The notes under the pieces are model-generated. The model was not told the origin of the DNA and searched no databases. It was given only the letters and a program-made list of their open reading frames with translations. Below, piece after piece: positions 8,418 to 16,618 of a stretch of DNA of 54,903 nt. Numbering within the stretch: the stretch's first letter is position 1; each line of letters opens with the position of its first letter. This stretch comes from Clostridia bacterium DTU030. Its GTDB lineage: Bacteria > Bacillota > DTU030. Location: assembly GCA_001513125.1 (NCBI GenBank), contig LFSN01000056.1, forward strand, positions 4,284 to 59,186, in the 5' to 3' direction. The translations under genes were made by a program, and so were the position numbers.

Positions 8418-9689
8418 CTATGCCTTATAGGCTTTTGAAAAAGATCTTAAGAACAACGCGGAAATGAAAATAATCGTTAATGTAGTCAAGAATATTGTCC
8501 TGTGTATTTCCAGCCAGTTGATGATAAACCCATACAGCAAGGCACCAAGGGGAATGCCTCCCTTCGTTATTAAACCCACGATTGAAAACATCCGCGACAT
8601 GTATTCATTGGGTGTGCCCCTTTGTATAAGGGCCTGAATCGGAACATGGATGAACATGATGGCAACACTTAACAGGAAAAGGGTTCCTGCCAGGATGGAA
8701 AAATAGAAAAGGGTCTCCTTTCCCAGGAGGGATAAGCTGAAGGGGAACAATAATAGCGAAAATATCAACATCATACCCATGAGCATGAGACAGCCGATCC
8801 CAAGAGGTGCAATAACCCTTTTTTCTTTACCGAATAATAGGCCTACCAGAATGCTTCCAAATAACGCCCCCAAGATGATAATCATTTGCAGATAGCCATA
8901 CTGGGTGTCGGAATAATTGAGCTGATTTCTAAAAAACAATGGCAGTACCACTGTGAAAATGGGTTGTATTAGAGCGTACACGAGGAGGAAAAAAACACAC
9001 AACTTACCCAGTATCTTATTAGTCAAAATATATTGCAAGCCCTCTGCTAAATCTGCTACTATACCCTTCGTGCCTTTCCGCCTTATTTGCCCGAAATGCT
9101 TATAGTTGATCAACATTTCGCTGCCTGCCGAGAGCAAAAAGGAGATCCCGTTTAGAAAGAACAATATGGTAATGCCTAAATTAGCGTATAGAGCCGTACC
9201 AATTACAGGGCCCAACAGGCCGGACAGAGTCCTGAGGGCGGCAACGGCCGAATTAGCCCGGGTCAAATCCCCTGCATCTACCAGCTGGGGCAACATTCCC
9301 TTTGTGGCCGGGTCAAACAGCCCATTAAGCAGGGAAACAAGGGTTTGACCAAACAGTAGCAAGGCGAGGCTCATTTTTCCTAAATGAGAGGTAGTGGCCA
9401 AAACAAGTATTATCACTCCACTTGCAATATCCGTTGCCACCATGATTGCCTTTCGATTAAGTCTATCCCCCAGGACACCGGCAAAGGGGTAAACCAGAAG
9501 TGTCGGCGTTAATGCGAGAAAGGAGAAGATTCCTACGATAGCAGCCGAACCGTTTATATCGATAAGATAAAGGGGCATAACGACCATTTGGAGACTGCTT
9601 CCCGTATCGGAAACCATCCTTCCCAGCAATAACAAGATTAGATTGATGTTAAAAGTTTTTTTCTCCCTTGCCCTCTCCAAGCAGAGCAC
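8418..9689 (-). CDS. MFS exporter
   Basis: A 423-aa membrane protein with about 12 predicted membrane segments. Motif A of the major facilitator superfamily is clear (GVLGDRLNRKAIMV, about residues 72-85). The overall look (MVVMPLYLIDINGSAAIVGIF) is that of the MFS_3/EntS-like drug or siderophore exporters. The GTG at 9689 stands directly on the AAGAAGGGG site, so a TTG nine bases later, with 8-base spacing, may be the real start. The gene begins about 10 bases after the stop of the second phosphotransferase-like gene and is surely co-transcribed with it and the TetR gene at 12286. Export of a drug that the enzyme also modifies is a reasonable inference. The region 8335-8417 between the two convergent genes shows no clear terminator. 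Confidence 0.88.
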   Translation of the reverse strand: MLCLERAREKKTFNINLILLLLGRMVSDTGSSLQMVVMPLYLIDINGSAAIVGIFSFLALTPTLLVYPFAGVLGDRLNRKAIMVATDIASGVIILVLATTSHLGKMSLALLLFGQTLVSLLNGLFDPATKGMLPQLVDAGDLTRANSAVAALRTLSGLLGPVIGTALYANLGITILFFLNGISFLLSAGSEMLINYKHFGQIRRKGTKGIVADLAEGLQYILTNKILGKLCVFFLLVYALIQPIFTVVLPLFFRNQLNYSDTQYGYLQMIIILGALFGSILVGLLFGKEKRVIAPLGIGCLMLMGMMLIFSLLLFPFSLSLLGKETLFYFSILAGTLFLLSVAIMFIHVPIQALIQRGTPNEYMSRMFSIVGLITKGGIPLGALLYGFIINWLEIHRTIFLTTLTIIFISALFLRSFSKAYKA

Positions 9690-9698
9690 CCCTTCTTG

Positions 9699-12242
9699 TT
9701 ATTCCAGGATTTCCACATACCCTTCTGTTCCATTTACGCGAATCCTTTGCCCATCCTTTATCAGTCTGGTCGCGTTCACCACGCCGACAACCGCCGGCAG
9801 GCCGTATTCCCGGGCTACTACAGCCCCATGGGACATCATGCCACCGGCCTCTGTAACAAGGCCAGTAATAGATACGAATATGGGTGTCCAACTAGGATCT
9901 GTGAATGTTGTAACGAGAATATCCCCCTTTTCGATATGAGCATCTTCAAACTTTTTTACCACACGGGCCCGGCCTTCAACAATACCCGTCGATACCCCAA
10001 GCCCCGCCAGGGCGCCGCTGGGAATATGGGCAGAATAGGATACGAGAGGTACTTCTCCATCGGAAAAAATAATCCGGGGCGGTTTAAGGGCAGCATATGA
10101 ACGATAAGCACTTTTGCGTTCTTCTATCAAATCCTGATTTGCGTACCCGGACCTTACTACTTCAATCAGTTCTTCTATTGACAAGTAATAAGCGTCCCTA
10201 GGGTCTTTTAGCACACCGGTCTCCACAAGTTTGTTTACTTCTCTCATAATAGCCTGCTTATACACATCATAATAGCTCATCCAAAAATATTTCGGATATT
10301 CCCTTATACCAACAAATTTTCGATATATTTCTATTTGCCTTTTTAACTTCCTGGCCTCGCCTTTTCCATAGGCAGTCTCCACCTTTGCTACCAGCTCTTT
10401 TATTAATTGTTCCACTTCCTGTTTACCTTGTTCAAAAGAAGCTGCTGCATGACCGGCAGGTAGATTTTTAATATTGTTCAGCAAGGAAGCGCAAAGTAAG
10501 CCTGGACGTTCACGGAAACGGTCACGGGTTATATCAATTTCACCAGGGCAGCGCATACCATATTTTGCCAAGAACCCTTCCAGCTTGTCGGCCACCTCTT
10601 GGCCTCCAGCCACTTTTCTGAGTTCTTCCAGGGATAAATCCTCTCCCACTTGTTCTAGATAAGAAACTATTTCCGGATATTTTCTTGCCACATCGGAAAC
10701 TTCACTTAGTTTTAACCCCATTTCGGAGGAAACATTATGCTTTACCGATTTTGCCAGGCGGTTGGAAATAGCCTTTTCGCCCGTGATTTTTTCTATGGTT
10801 CGATCAATTAGAGTGGCAGTCAACATGGCCGTAAGAACGGTACCTGCACCTGCTGGATCACAGATGGTGATACGCATATTTTTCTGGTCGTCCAGTATAA
10901 ACTGCAAGGCTTCCACCCCAGAAAGCGCCTCTAATTTACGCTGCGCGGCTTTGATCGCAAATTTTTGCCTCTGAACGTAGGCGTCGATCTCCGCCTCATC
11001 AGGTCTGAAATAGGCACTGATAGCCCGCCAAATTATTGCCGCCCTGCCCTCAAGGGAAATTGCACTGCTGGGACCTTTGGGAATTTTCCTGACATATTCC
11101 TTTCTTCTAGTAATTTCTTGCAGCGCATTATGCAGCAGCGGATCCTTGATCCTGGCTTCCGACAAGAAGACTCGGCGTCCTCTCAGCGTTCGCAGGTCGT
11201 GCGTGATATCCGTGTACATCCGTCCACCCAGCTCATAAAAGCTATAAAACCTTGATTTTTTGAGCATGGACAAACCTAAAGGCAGAATCGTGTCAGTCAT
11301 CATTTGCAGGTGGCCCACAGAAATGGCACAATGCTTATAACCATCAGGACTTGGTGGCAGGGGATACAGGGTGGTGATGGGCCTGGCTTGAACGATAAAG
11401 AAACCATCTTTGTTATAACACCATTCAATATCCTGTTCGCAGCCGAAATCCCTCTCAATTTTCTTACCAATTCCCGCTAATTCCCAAAGTTGCTCTTCTT
11501 CAAGGGGCATTTCCCCTTCTCCTTCCCTTGTCTTCATCAGCCTGCCTTCCCGCAACTTCCATTCAAAGGGGTTTTTCCGCCCGGATACCAAATCATCCCC
11601 CAAACCTCTAACCGCTTCAATAACAGTTGTAAAACGATCGGAAGTCATCGGGTCGGCAGTAAACATTACACCTGATACTTCCGGAACAACCATTTTCTGA
11701 ACCACCACAGCAATTGCGACTTTGCTATGGGTAAAACCGTTTTTTATGCGGTAAGCAACAGCCCGTTCATTAAACAGGGATGCCCAACACCTGACAATTG
11801 CCTTGCAAATGTTTTTAACACCAATAACATTTAAAAATGTATCTTGCTGACCGGCGAAGGAAGCCCCGGGCAAGTCCTCAGCTGTGGCACTGGAGCGCAC
11901 CGCGTATGGCAATGAATCACCATGCTTTGCTAGCACCTCACCAATTATTTCTATGAAGCCAACAGGAAAGCTTAATTTGATGATTTCTTCCCTTATGTGT
12001 TTACTCAGTTGGGATATGGTTTTAGTTTCCTCTGCTGTAATCTCCTCTAACCGGGATAACAATTTTCCAATTTCCGGTTCAGACAAGATCAACTCCTTGT
12101 AAGCCTGGGCACTAACAACAAATCCATCCGGTACAGGAATACCCGGGATATGGTGCAGCTTGGCCAGATTGGCACCTTTCCCCCCAGAAATAGACAGTTC
12201 ACAGGCCCTATTGTCGTTTAGTTCAATAATATATTTTTTCAC
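9699..12242 (-). CDS. Rifampin phosphotransferase-like / PEP-synthase-family enzyme, copy 2
   Basis: An 847-aa paralog of the 5719-8334 protein with the same three-part layout. The ATP-grasp domain has GGKGANLAKL and RSSATAEDLPGASFAGQQDT, then DIEWCYNKDGFFIVQARPIT. The middle domain is shared with copy 1 (MRCPGEIDIT in both). The C-terminal domain has the phospho-His in MSHGAVVAREYGLP (His805). The GTG start has GGGAGGG 7 bases upstream. It is the second gene of a tetR-enzyme-MFS operon. The two copies are clearly diverged, so they are not a recent duplication and may act on different compounds or respond to different inducers. As with copy 1, the rifamycin substrate is an inference from family resemblance. 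Confidence 0.8.
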   Translation of the reverse strand: MKKYIIELNDNRACELSISGGKGANLAKLHHIPGIPVPDGFVVSAQAYKELILSEPEIGKLLSRLEEITAEETKTISQLSKHIREEIIKLSFPVGFIEIIGEVLAKHGDSLPYAVRSSATAEDLPGASFAGQQDTFLNVIGVKNICKAIVRCWASLFNERAVAYRIKNGFTHSKVAIAVVVQKMVVPEVSGVMFTADPMTSDRFTTVIEAVRGLGDDLVSGRKNPFEWKLREGRLMKTREGEGEMPLEEEQLWELAGIGKKIERDFGCEQDIEWCYNKDGFFIVQARPITTLYPLPPSPDGYKHCAISVGHLQMMTDTILPLGLSMLKKSRFYSFYELGGRMYTDITHDLRTLRGRRVFLSEARIKDPLLHNALQEITRRKEYVRKIPKGPSSAISLEGRAAIIWRAISAYFRPDEAEIDAYVQRQKFAIKAAQRKLEALSGVEALQFILDDQKNMRITICDPAGAGTVLTAMLTATLIDRTIEKITGEKAISNRLAKSVKHNVSSEMGLKLSEVSDVARKYPEIVSYLEQVGEDLSLEELRKVAGGQEVADKLEGFLAKYGMRCPGEIDITRDRFRERPGLLCASLLNNIKNLPAGHAAASFEQGKQEVEQLIKELVAKVETAYGKGEARKLKRQIEIYRKFVGIREYPKYFWMSYYDVYKQAIMREVNKLVETGVLKDPRDAYYLSIEELIEVVRSGYANQDLIEERKSAYRSYAALKPPRIIFSDGEVPLVSYSAHIPSGALAGLGVSTGIVEGRARVVKKFEDAHIEKGDILVTTFTDPSWTPIFVSITGLVTEAGGMMSHGAVVAREYGLPAVVGVVNATRLIKDGQRIRVNGTEGYVEILE

Positions 12243-12285
12243 TTGAGATCCCTCCCAAAGCTAAATTGTTATCTTAGCCAGATTA

Positions 12286-12879
12286 TTACCTTACACTTAC
12301 ACCTTCCCGCATGATTTTTATGGCTTCATCCAGCGTGGCCATGAATTTTTCTTCATCATCAAGTCCTGTCCTATAAAAATTCAGCAATAAAAAACTATAA
12401 AACATATCTATCATTACGTCAGCATCAATTTCCTCTTTTATTAAGCCGCTCTTTTTATCCCGCTCAATGATCTCTTTCCAGCGTTTTGTTGAATCTCCCC
12501 GCACCTTCCGAATGAAATCACTGTCATCCATTTCTTGCAGCAGAGCAATATGCGCATAGTCCGGGTTCTGCTTTCTCAATTCAATGAGGGCTATAAGTTT
12601 TTCCCTAATTATGTTAAAAAAATCTCCATCTATATTATCCACACCCGCTTGTTCCAGCGCATCCCATTTATATTTTGACAATTCCTTGATAATGTAAAGA
12701 TAAAGGTCTTCTTTATTATCAAAGTATTGATAAAAACTGCCCCAGGGTATTTTAGCAGTCTTAACAATTCGATTTAGAGACGCTTCGCTGAACTTGTGAG
12801 ATGCAAATTCCTGGACCGCCGCTTGAAAAATCCGCCGCTTTTTTTCTTCCTTCAGGTTGTAGAAGGTTGGCTTTGGCAT
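12286..12879 (-). CDS. TetR/AcrR-family regulator of the phosphotransferase-MFS operon
   Basis: A 197-aa regulator. The HTH domain (about residues 10-60) reads RRIFQAAVQEFASHKF, then IVKTAKIPWGSFYQYFDNK. The C-terminal half is helical and of unknown ligand. The ATG has an excellent AGGAGGTG site. It is the first gene of the operon with the enzyme (43-base gap) and the MFS exporter. Its promoter is framed by two similar inverted repeats, pointing to autorepression of the operon. Confidence 0.9.
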   Translation of the reverse strand: MPKPTFYNLKEEKKRRIFQAAVQEFASHKFSEASLNRIVKTAKIPWGSFYQYFDNKEDLYLYIIKELSKYKWDALEQAGVDNIDGDFFNIIREKLIALIELRKQNPDYAHIALLQEMDDSDFIRKVRGDSTKRWKEIIERDKKSGLIKEEIDADVMIDMFYSFLLLNFYRTGLDDEEKFMATLDEAIKIMREGVSVR

Positions 12880-12902
12880 AGTTGCACCTCCTAGGAAGGA
12901 TA

Positions 12903-12916
12903 TGAGATGGTTCTCA
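12903..12916. promoter_or_regulatory. Candidate TetR operator, proximal
   Basis: TGAGATGGTTCTCA has 5-base inverted arms (TGAGA/TCTCA). It sits at the expected transcription start and resembles the repeat at 12947-12960. Confidence 0.55.
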
Positions 12917-12923
12917 CAATTGC

Positions 12924-12952
12924 ATTATAATATATTAATTGCCAAATGATAA
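12924..12952 (-). promoter_or_regulatory. Promoter of the tetR-phosphotransferase-MFS operon
   Basis: On the minus strand TTATCA (12952-12947) and TATAAT (12929-12924) are separated by 17 bases. The -35 box lies inside the distal repeat and the start point would fall just before or within the proximal repeat. Confidence 0.65.
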
Positions 12953-12960
12953 GTATCTCA
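12947..12960. promoter_or_regulatory. Candidate TetR operator, distal
   Basis: TGATAAGTATCTCA shares the TGAKA-N4-TCTCA-like pattern of the proximal site and overlaps the -35 box. The two centres are 44 bases apart. Confidence 0.5.
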
Positions 12961-12990
12961 CATGCATATTGCCGACTAATTTAATCCAGA

Positions 12991-13016
12991 CAAAAGAAAA
13001 ACCGGCACAAGCCGAA
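12991..13016 (-). terminator. Terminator after the AlkD-like gene
   Basis: On the minus strand a CGGC-TTGT-GCCG hairpin is followed by GTTTTTCTTTT. It ends the transcript coming from the DNA-repair gene before the tetR promoter region. Confidence 0.65.
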
Positions 13017-13031
13017 TTGGTTCTCTTTTCC

Positions 13032-13694
13032 CTAAATATATTTGCTCCCTTCCCGTACACTGAGTTTGGGTAGTTCATTATTGGCTATGAATTTTCTAAC
13101 TGATTCGGGATTTGTCTTGGAGTATTCCCGCAGTGCCCAGCCGATGGCCTTCTGGATAAAAAACTCTTTGCTGGCGAAATGATACTTAATAAATGTATAT
13201 AATAGCTCCTCATCGGTCCTTTCCTTGTACTTCAGCTGAAACAGCAGGGCAGCCCTCTGCAGCCAGAGATGATTGCCAAAGGCCCAGCCCACTATGGTCT
13301 CAGGGATAACTTCGGGAAATTTAAGGGCAATGGTGCCGACGGGATGCTGGGCCAGCATATCGACGGTATCCCACCAGGGTTTTGTTGTAATCAACTTTTC
13401 CATTAGGGGCAAGTCGGTTTTATCGAGTTTTTTAAGTGAGCGCCTTATATAATCCAGGGCAGCGTATTGGTACTCCCGCTCCTCCAGCTCCCAGAGGGCT
13501 AAAACCAGCTCCCCGTGAAAGGGTTCTTTGAGGATACCGCTTTCCTTATAAAAGATTTTCAGCAGCTCTTTCCTGGTTGGTGTTTTAATCCCAAGGAAGG
13601 GGAAATTATTCTTCATGTATTTGGCCATGGGGATGGCGTTGTCCCTGTTCCCCTTCTCTTCGAATAAAGATATTATTTGCTTTATCTGGTTCAT
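13032..13694 (-). CDS. DNA alkylation repair protein, AlkD-type glycosylase
   Basis: A 220-aa HEAT-like repeat protein of the AlkC/AlkD family, which removes 3- and 7-alkylated purines without base flipping. The N-terminus (GNRDNAIPMAKYMKN) and FPFLGIKTPTRKELLK match the family. The pair WWDTVDMLA (Asp around residue 112) and WLQRAALL (Arg around 147) corresponds to the catalytic Asp and Arg of B. cereus AlkD. The length is usual. A CTGGAGGTC site precedes the ATG. It lies 64 bases downstream of the threonine dehydratase gene and may be read through from it, with a terminator beyond its own stop. Confidence 0.88.
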   Translation of the reverse strand: MNQIKQIISLFEEKGNRDNAIPMAKYMKNNFPFLGIKTPTRKELLKIFYKESGILKEPFHGELVLALWELEEREYQYAALDYIRRSLKKLDKTDLPLMEKLITTKPWWDTVDMLAQHPVGTIALKFPEVIPETIVGWAFGNHLWLQRAALLFQLKYKERTDEELLYTFIKYHFASKEFFIQKAIGWALREYSKTNPESVRKFIANNELPKLSVREGSKYI

Positions 13695-13757
13695 AAGATT
13701 GACCTCCAGGAGAAAGGATTATTGGGCTGGTTTTAAAGCAGGCAAAACCCTCCTTGT

Positions 13758-14990
13758 CTAGTCGAGAAAACGGGTCCTGTATCCCTTTTCGATTAAGGAA
13801 TTGATAATCAGCTGGGAATGCTCCGCATCCCTGGTTTCCAGATCCAGCTCAACTTCTGCGATGCCCAGTTCAATACCCATTTTTTCCCGGTGGTGATAGA
13901 TATTAATTATATTGGCCCCCATTTGGGCCAGATGACCGAGGAGTTGGTAGAGCTGGCCGGGTTTATCTTCCAGATAGGTTATAATCTTTACCCGCCGCCC
14001 TGCCTTGACCAGGCCCCGCTCGATGATCTGGGCCAAAATATTGACGTCTATATTTCCCCCACTTAAGATGGCTACTATTTTTTTCCCGGCCAGGTTTAGC
14101 TTCTTGTTGAGTAAAGCAGCGATGGGGACAGCACCGGCCCCCTCAACGATTAATTTTCCCCTCTCCAACAACATTAGAATCCCGTTGGCTATTTCCTCTT
14201 CATTGACGGTGACCACATCATCGACATACTTTTTGGCAATCTCATAGGTAAGGCGACCCGGTGTCTTTACTGCTATTCCATCGGCCAGGGTTTTAACGGA
14301 CTCCAGTGTCGTTACCTTACCCTTTTGCAGGGAAGCCTGCATCGAGGCTGCCCCCTCTGCCTCGACACCAATCACCCCTATGGAAGGTTTCAACTCTTTG
14401 AGGACTATGGCCGTCCCTGCAATCAGGCCTCCGCCGCCAACGGGCACAAGGACCACCTCTGCCTCCGGTAAAGCGGCCATAATCTCCAGCCCGATGGTCC
14501 CCTGGCCGGCAATAACATAGGGGTCGTCAAAGGGGTGGATCAAAGTCGCCCCGGTCTCGGCCTGCAGTTCCTTCGCCTTAATGGCACACTCATCAAAGAA
14601 CTTGCCAAATAATTCTACATGGGCACCGTAGCCCTTGGTGGCCATAACCTTAGCTATGGGGGCGTTCTCCGGCATTACTATGGTAGAGGGAATGCCCGCC
14701 CTGGTCGCGGCCAGGGCTACACCCTGGGCATGATTGCCCGCCGAAATGGCTATAACGCCCCTTCTTTTTTCCGCCGCTGTCAAATGTCTAACCTTGTTCA
14801 ATGCCCCCCGGAGTTTAAAGGAGCCCGTCTTTTGTAAATTTTCCGCCTTTAAATAGACCATGTTCCCACTTAATTCACTGAAGGTCCGGGATAGGAATAA
14901 AGGGGTATGATGAATTTCATCTTGAATGCTGGCGGCGGCCTCCCGTATAGATGCCAGGTTAACCTCCACTGCCTTCACCTGCCCTCCCAT
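13758..14990 (-). CDS. ilvA: Threonine ammonia-lyase with ACT domain
   Basis: A PLP enzyme that deaminates threonine to 2-oxobutyrate, for isoleucine synthesis or threonine catabolism. The N-terminal fold carries the PLP-binding Lys in KTGSFKLRGA and the phosphate-binding loop PVGGGGLIAG. The C-terminal ACT domain (about the last 80 residues, starting YLEDKPGQLYQLL) is a likely allosteric site. At about 410 aa it resembles the TdcB-with-ACT group rather than the longer two-ACT biosynthetic type. The frame is open to a TTG at 15026, but a terminator-like hairpin lies at 14991-15013, inside that extension. Better starts are the ATG at 14990 or a GTG at 14969 (AGGTG upstream). I use the ATG. Confidence 0.85.
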   Translation of the reverse strand: MGGQVKAVEVNLASIREAAASIQDEIHHTPLFLSRTFSELSGNMVYLKAENLQKTGSFKLRGALNKVRHLTAAEKRRGVIAISAGNHAQGVALAATRAGIPSTIVMPENAPIAKVMATKGYGAHVELFGKFFDECAIKAKELQAETGATLIHPFDDPYVIAGQGTIGLEIMAALPEAEVVLVPVGGGGLIAGTAIVLKELKPSIGVIGVEAEGAASMQASLQKGKVTTLESVKTLADGIAVKTPGRLTYEIAKKYVDDVVTVNEEEIANGILMLLERGKLIVEGAGAVPIAALLNKKLNLAGKKIVAILSGGNIDVNILAQIIERGLVKAGRRVKIITYLEDKPGQLYQLLGHLAQMGANIINIYHHREKMGIELGIAEVELDLETRDAEHSQLIINSLIEKGYRTRFLD

Positions 14991-15013
14991 GAAAAAATCC
15001 GGTTGAACCGGAT
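14991..15013 (-). terminator. Terminator or attenuator between glutaredoxin and ilvA
   Basis: On the minus strand ATCCGGTT and AACCGGAT form a perfect 8-base-pair stem with a 2-base top, followed by six T residues. It lies 10 bases after the glutaredoxin stop and touches the ATG of ilvA, so ilvA expression must pass through or around it. Confidence 0.7.
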
Positions 15014-15022
15014 TCTTTCCCT

Positions 15023-15265
15023 TCAAATTCCAGCCTTGGCAATGGCCTCTTCAAGCTTGGCCACATCAAAGCCAAGAATCTCCTCTTCACCAATTACTGT
15101 AACGGGAACGCCTCGATAGCCTTTTTGTATGAGCTCCTGCCGGGCCTGGGGATCGGAAGCCACATCAACTTCCTCAAAAACTAACCCCTTCTGGCTGAGA
15201 AACTCCTTCACCTTATCACAATAGGGGCACGTTGGCGTTGTATAAATAATCGGTTTTTCTGCCAT
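15023..15265 (-). CDS. Glutaredoxin-like thiol-disulfide protein
   Basis: An 80-aa single-domain protein with the thioredoxin fold. The redox motif TCPYC is at about residues 13-17, a cis-Pro at GVPVT, and the C-terminal GFD turn typical of glutaredoxin/NrdH-like proteins. It reduces small disulfides in the cytosol; the electron donor is unknown. AGAAAGGAG lies upstream of the ATG. The gene lies between hfq and ilvA and ends at a strong hairpin. Confidence 0.9.
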   Translation of the reverse strand: MAEKPIIYTTPTCPYCDKVKEFLSQKGLVFEEVDVASDPQARQELIQKGYRGVPVTVIGEEEILGFDVAKLEEAIAKAGI

Positions 15266-15318
15266 CTCTTCTGAACTCCTTTCTCTAGACTACCACTTCT
15301 GGGCCAATAGTCCCTTCC

Positions 15319-15582
15319 CTACAGCTGTCCTTGACTGGGTCCCTGCTGTTCGGTGGGAGCAAGGCCATAGGTTATCGGCCGCATTGGCGTAATAGTAGAA
15401 ATGGCGTGCTTATAGACCAGCATCTGTTTACCATCGGACTCCATGATTACGGTAAAATTATCAAACCCCCTCACAATACCCTTGAGCTGGAACCCATTAA
15501 TCAGATAGAGGGTGACTAGTACGTTTTCCTTCCGCAGCTGGTTTAAAAAACTATCCTGCAGATTCAACTGCCCTTTGGCCAT
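15319..15582 (-). CDS. hfq: RNA chaperone Hfq
   Basis: Hexameric Sm-like RNA-binding protein, 87 aa. Sm1 covers [20 protein letters not shown], and the Sm2 hallmark YKHAIS follows MLVY. The frame stays open a further 28 codons upstream, but those residues do not fit Hfq. AACTGGAGG precedes the ATG at 15582, giving [17 protein letters not shown], the usual N-terminus. It stands directly downstream of miaA, the classic miaA-hfq order seen in many Clostridia. The C-terminal tail is short, as usual in Gram-positives. Confidence 0.96.
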   Translation of the reverse strand: MAKGQLNLQDSFLNQLRKENVLVTLYLINGFQLKGIVRGFDNFTVIMESDGKQMLVYKHAISTITPMRPITYGLAPTEQQGPSQGQL

Positions 15583-15616
15583 AAAATATCGCCTCCAGTT
15601 TATTAATTCCCCCGTG

Positions 15617-16567
15617 CTAGAGTTTATTCGCCGCCAGCCCCAATTTTCCTGCCGCTGTACTAGCAATATCTTCCATGAGCTTCTCCCCTGGTGGCATAGA
15701 AATATGGTACCAATTGATCCGCCTATCCCGGCGAAACCAGGTTAGTTGCCTTTTGGCAAAGCGCCGGGTGTTCCGCTGCAAAATTTCCACAGCTTCTTCC
15801 AGGCTAACCTTCCCTTCCAGATAAGGAATTATTTCTTTGTACCCCAGGCCCTGCATGGAATTTAGGTCCGGCGAATAACCCCTGGCCAACAAATCCCGCA
15901 CCTCATCAACCAGGCCCCTGGCAATCATCCTTTCTACCCGCTCATTTATAAGGGAATACAGGGAGGTCCTATCCATGGTGAGGCCCGCTATATAGAGCAA
16001 ATAGGGGCTCTCCTTATCCTGCTCCCTCTCCCACTGGGAAATGGGACGGCCGGTATACTCATACACTTCCAGAGCCCGTATGATCCGCCGCAGGTCGTTG
16101 GGATGGAGTCTTTCAGCTGCCACCGGATCGACTCCACGGAGTTTTTCCAATAGATAGGCCCCGCCATATTTCTCCCCCAGCTTCCGCATCCGCTGGCGGA
16201 ATTCCCGATTCACAGCGGTACTACTAAAGTTATAGTTATCGATAACGGCATTAATATAAAACCCGGTACCGCCGGCCAGGATGGGAAGTTTATTCCGCTC
16301 CCAAATATCCCTGATAACCCTTTGGGCCAACCGTTGGTAATCGGCGACACTGAATTCTTCATCGGGATTGACGATGTCAATCAGGTGGTGGGGAATTCCT
16401 TCCCTTTCCTCCCAATCGGGTTTCGCCGTTCCAATATCCATGTAGCGATAGACCTGGCGGGAATCGGCAGATACTACCTCACCCTGGAGACGGTGGGCTA
16501 CCTGAATGGCTGTTTTTGTCTTACCCACAGCAGTGGGGCCTACAATTACAAGGAGTGGTATCTTCAC
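15617..16567 (-). CDS. miaA: tRNA dimethylallyltransferase
   Basis: Transfers the dimethylallyl group to A37 of tRNAs that read UNN codons. MiaB then adds the methylthio group, and miaB lies upstream in the same cluster. The 316-aa protein has the P-loop GPTAVGKT near the N-terminus, the [18 protein letters not shown] segment, and [10 protein letters not shown]. The GTG at 16567 has GGGAGG 6 bases before it and gives the normal MiaA N-terminus; the ATG at 16597 would add ten unrelated residues. The gene begins 52 bases after mutL. Confidence 0.95.
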   Translation of the reverse strand: MKIPLLVIVGPTAVGKTKTAIQVAHRLQGEVVSADSRQVYRYMDIGTAKPDWEEREGIPHHLIDIVNPDEEFSVADYQRLAQRVIRDIWERNKLPILAGGTGFYINAVIDNYNFSSTAVNREFRQRMRKLGEKYGGAYLLEKLRGVDPVAAERLHPNDLRRIIRALEVYEYTGRPISQWEREQDKESPYLLYIAGLTMDRTSLYSLINERVERMIARGLVDEVRDLLARGYSPDLNSMQGLGYKEIIPYLEGKVSLEEAVEILQRNTRRFAKRQLTWFRRDRRINWYHISMPPGEKLMEDIASTAAGKLGLAANKL

Positions 16568-16618
16568 TGGTTTCCTCCCCCAACAACATAATCCCAATAA
16601 CAGCTTCCTGGTGGTGAC

